DNA of 64,000 nucleotides, taken from assembly GCA_013399855.1 (NCBI GenBank), contig VXAY01001311.1, forward strand, positions 157,543 through 221,542, given 5' to 3'. Below, piece by piece: positions 63,794 through 64,000 of the stretch; positions within the stretch are counted from its first letter, which is position 1, and every line of letters starts with the position of its first letter. The notes under the pieces were generated by a model. That model had not been told where the DNA came from and did no database searches. It worked only from the letters and a program-made list of their open reading frames with translations. Both the position numbers and the translations under genes were made by a program. The stretch comes from Oxyruncus cristatus. Taxonomy: Eukaryota; Chordata; Aves; Passeriformes; Cotingidae.

Positions 63794-64000
63794 CGGTGGC
63801 CGCCGCGCAGGGCCGCCCCGGAGCGCGGCGGGGCGGGCGGGGAGGAGGTCGGGGATGGTCTGAGGCAGCCCCGGCGCGCCGGGGGGACTCCCCGCGCAGC
63901 CCCTTCCCCGCTACTGCTACCGCCACCTCGCCTTCCTCCTCCTCCTCCTCCTCCTCCTCCTGCCTGCCGGGGTGCCGGCGGCAGCCAGGCGCGGCGCGGC
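63794..64000 (-). other. Presumed first exon (3' part), unidentified gene
   Basis: On the minus strand GCGGCCACCG is followed by GTAAGT, a near-ideal 5' splice site, with the exon's last base at 63794 and intron bases from 63793 down. The exon continues past position 64,000, so its start is not visible. The visible 207 bases contain no ATG on this strand, and two of three frames stay open only because of composition. This fits 5' untranslated sequence, but an exon coding from an ATG further right is not excluded. It carries a CCT tract (GGA on the sense strand) at 63934-63961 and a 16-base perfect palindrome, CCCCGGCGCGCCGGGG, at 63869-63884. No protein or gene identity can be read from it. 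Confidence 0.6.
63934..63961. repeat. (CCT)n repeat, GGA on the exon's sense strand
   Basis: About nine TCC/CCT units on the plus strand, so the minus-strand transcript would carry a GGA tract in its presumed 5' untranslated region. Confidence 0.92.

Larger units (their letters stand above)
62735..64000. promoter_or_regulatory. CpG island promoter region
   Basis: From about 62735 to the window edge the sequence is strongly GC-rich and CpG is not depleted (for example the CGGCCCGGGGCTGCGGCCGC stretch and GGGGCGCGCCGCACCCCGCG). This contrasts with the CpG-poor rest of the window. GC boxes of the GGGGCGGGCGGGG type occur at about 63830-63842. Vertebrate CpG islands usually mark gene promoters, and the splice donor at 63793 on the minus strand agrees with a transcript running leftwards. 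The island extends more than 1 kb into the presumed first intron and continues beyond the window. Long open frames (up to 288 codons) in several frames of this island on the minus strand are expected from the lack of AT-rich stop codons. Confidence 0.88.

Overview
The window is vertebrate nuclear DNA, most likely from a bird. The base composition is AT-leaning, no continuous protein-coding gene is visible, and eight fragments of the CR1 LINE are scattered through it. Several of these end in the familiar avian CR1 3' end (a GGTTTGGGTTGGAAG-type tail or its complement). One long terminal repeat begins TGTCGTGGTTTAACCCC, a type I know from avian endogenous retroviruses. I cannot name the species. 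Bacterial-style features (operons, ribosome binding sites, CRISPR) are absent, as expected.

Layout. Positions 1 to about 62,700 are non-coding: intergenic or, more likely at least in part, intronic. They contain an old MIR-like SINE near 262-375, two back-to-back CR1 pieces (3759-3985 and 4055-4295), an internally deleted CR1 copy that keeps part of its endonuclease and linker region (17640-18870), further CR1 fragments at 29015-29245, 32690-32964, 33498-33925, 35560-36137 and 40198-40326, a single LTR at 46073-46644, two weaker MIR-like relics, and a 211-bp TTTTC microsatellite at 60978-61188. Between them lie unique-looking, AT-rich stretches, some rich in TAAT cores, which could be conserved non-coding elements. 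That cannot be decided without an alignment.

The right end (about 62,735-64,000) is a strong CpG island. On the minus strand it has a good 5' splice donor (CCG|GTAAGT, intron side 63793-63788), so the best reading is that a first exon runs leftwards from beyond position 64,000 to 63,794. The whole rest of the window would then be the first intron of that gene, or that intron plus whatever lies beyond it. The 207 visible exon bases contain no ATG on that strand, so this is probably 5' untranslated sequence. The gene cannot be identified from it.

Nearly all open reading frames here are chance products of CpG-island composition, of the microsatellite, or of the antisense of CR1 copies. I found no convincing novel biological system. 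The items most worth checking are the CpG-island promoter with its paired GGA and CCT tracts, the long TTTTC tract, the LTR whose promoter points the same way as the inferred gene, and one open reading segment with good splice sites at 22539-22732.
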